This document shows positions 62,290 to 64,000 of a DNA stretch of 64,000 nt, in pieces (positions within the stretch are counted from its first letter, which is position 1; every line of letters starts with the position of its first letter). The DNA is from Mytilus edulis (lineage: Eukaryota; Mollusca; Bivalvia; Mytilida; Mytilidae): positions 79,611,592 through 79,675,591 of the forward strand of contig NC_092345.1 of NCBI RefSeq assembly GCF_963676685.1, given 5' to 3'. The translations under genes and the position numbers were made by a program. The notes under the pieces are model-generated. The model made no database searches. It was not told the origin of the DNA and saw nothing but the letters and a program-made list of their open reading frames with translations.

Positions 62290-62338
62290 ATGTATACAAC
62301 ATTTTTACTTGTGTTGATGCTGGTTGCTAGTTGTTCAG
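62290..62338 (+). CDS. Signal-peptide first exon of a secreted protein (partial gene)
   Basis: ATG at 62290 opens MYTTFLLVLMLVASCSG, a compact signal peptide, ending at TTGTTCAG/gtaaga in phase 1. A TATTTAAAC near 62202 could act as a weak TATA box. The downstream exons were not found in the remaining 1.6 kb and probably lie beyond the window. The protein family cannot be inferred from this exon alone. Confidence 0.55.
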
Positions 62339-64000
62339 GTAAGAAATCTCTAATTCGCTATCTTCAAAAAAGTTATACGAATTATGCTATTGCTCTTTTT
62401 TTAATTGATAAGTTTTGTGATCAATTTGATTTTTGTTTTATTTGAGATTTCCAGATGATAATGACACTACATGTCTCATTGGCAATCACACCACATCTGT
62501 TCTTTCTATAATAGCCAGCCTATTTGAACGTGTATCGCCCTTTTGTGTTGAGGCATAATGACTGCTTTCAGTACACACATTTTTGCTGGAATAAATTGTA
62601 TTAAGATAATCAACACAATCATGTAAATCTGCTATTTTAGATCTTTTCATCCTGCAATCGACTTTTCTACTATTCTTATACCGGTGTATAGATAACACGA
62701 AGCGATATACGTATACTAGATATTGTCTCCTGGTATCCTTCTTCTGTTGCGAGTTAACGGTTATGTGAAATAATTGTATCACCAGCCCAGTAGTCAACAC
62801 TTCGGTGTTGACATGAATATCAATAATGTGGTCATTTTTATAAATTTACTGTTTACAAAACTTTGAATTTTTCGAAATACTAAGGATTTTCTCATCCCCG
62901 GCATAGATTACCTTAGCCGTATTCGGCACAACTTTTTGGAATTTTGGATCATCAATGCTCTTCAACTTTGTACTTGTTTGGCTTTATAAATATTTTGATA
63001 TGAGCGTCACTAATTGGTCTTATGTAGACGAAACGCGTGCTAAATTATAATCCTGGTACCTTTGATAACTATTTACGTCACAGTTCAATTTGGGATCCTC
63101 TTTTCAAAAATGAAATCAGCGATTGAGATGGATAAACATGTCAAAAATATAATATCAGGATAAGGACAATAGCTGTTAAGTGTCTTTAAATATCAGCTCT
63201 ATTTGTACTCGGATCGACATGAGTAATTATAGCTCGCTGAAACTTGCATAACACCTGTTTCGTAGCCTTTGAATTAACTATAGAGGTGACCTCCGAACAC
63301 CTCTGATGGTCATATATGATAAGCGATATGAACATAAATTTAGATATAGATATGAATAGAAAGTGAAATCGTGCAATTGGATTTTTTAGGTCTATTTAAT
63401 TTTATATCATAGATTAAATCAACGTTTTTACCAGCATAAGAATGATATCTGTTATGTTTACCTTGTTTCACTTCCAATGTTGACATTCGTTTGTTTTCTA
63501 TAACCAACACACGCACATATCATGCGTTATCCATCTCTAGCTGAGCCGGGGCTTTAATTGAAGTTCACATACATTCGGATTCAATGAGGTCGAATTATTC
63601 ACTTGCAATTTATCTATAGTAATTTTGCCTTAAAACAATTCTTATTCGTTTTCTATATTCTGTGATTTTTCTTTAAAACTTGTTATTGTCATTTACGTTT
63701 TTGTTTTATTAATATGAGATTTGAATGGGATCCAGTTCTTCTTTGGTTGAATTGTACGGTTTTCTCTTGCTGTATTTGTATTTAACGTGTATGTCGAAAT
63801 AGGACTGTTTGAATCAAACTACATAATTTATGTAATTGCTGTATTTGTATTTAACGTGTATGTCGAAATAGGACTATTTGAATCAAACTAATGACTTAAA
63901 ATTAAGATTGTTTATCTTGCTGCATATCAGTCTATCTTTTCTGGGCTTCACTGGTCTAGTTTCCTTCATTTATATATACGAGTTAAAAATAGCATTTTCA
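62339..64000. other. Presumed first intron with repeats
   Basis: It contains a family B end fragment at about 62465-62500 (ATTGGCAATCACACCACATC), a dispersed repeat at about 62925-63075 (CTTATGTAGACGAAACGCGT, AATCCTGGTACCTTTGATAA), and a 53-bp tandem duplication at 63769-63821 and 63838-63890. No exon is recognised. Confidence 0.45.
63769..63890 (+). repeat. 69-bp-period tandem duplication
   Basis: GCTGTATTTGTATTTAACGT through GAATCAAACTA occurs twice, 69 bp apart, with a single mismatch (GGACTGTTTG versus GGACTATTTG). Confidence 0.9.

Overview
The window is eukaryotic nuclear DNA, AT-rich and intron-rich, crowded with interspersed repeats, MITEs and tandem arrays. From memory, several repeat families resemble those of Mytilus-type marine bivalves; together with the gene structures this suggests a bivalve mollusc. 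Nothing looks bacterial: there are no operons, no ribosome binding sites and no CRISPR arrays. I rebuilt the genes by hand from splice sites, intron phase and reading frame.

Layout. (1) 3041-3868 (+): a two-exon gene for a small secreted, possibly peptide-precursor protein. (2) 5320-23597 (-): an eight-exon TRUB2 gene (TruB-family mitochondrial pseudouridine synthase) with about 17 kb of repeat-filled introns. A 31-bp minisatellite of roughly 60 units sits in intron 2; each unit is a copy of the exon-2 3' end plus its splice donor. The position expected to hold the catalytic Asp is encoded as His. (3) 25716-37918: a 12.2-kb DNA element with identical 300-bp terminal inverted repeats, flanked by TA on both sides. 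It carries two convergent spliced genes: a RecQ-type helicase (+, 5 exons, 462 aa) and a DUF6589-like protein with an embedded PHD finger (-, 7 exons, 1010 aa). This is the best candidate for an undescribed system. (4) 41279-49097 (+): a secreted cysteine-rich protein gene with three CxCP repeats. (5) 50298-54079: a 3.8-kb non-autonomous inverted-repeat element with nested palindromes. (6) 55541-59690: a 68-bp satellite with higher-order structure. (7) 60420-61640: an approximately 33-bp minisatellite built around AAACGTTT. (8) 62290-62338 (+): a signal-peptide first exon of a gene that runs past the window.

How the parts may work together. In the 12.2-kb element each terminal repeat carries an inward TATA box about 300 bp before the start codon of the gene next to it. 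The two genes therefore probably share the same promoter sequence and would supply a DNA-cutting protein (inferred for the DUF6589 protein) and a 3'-5' helicase. The other genes look like unlinked host genes. Most remaining DNA is explained by dispersed families named here A (about 300 bp), B (about 280 bp), D (about 260 bp), two Helitron/HINE-like families, a Harbinger-like MITE, a CAGTGGCGGATCC MITE and tRNA-derived SINEs.
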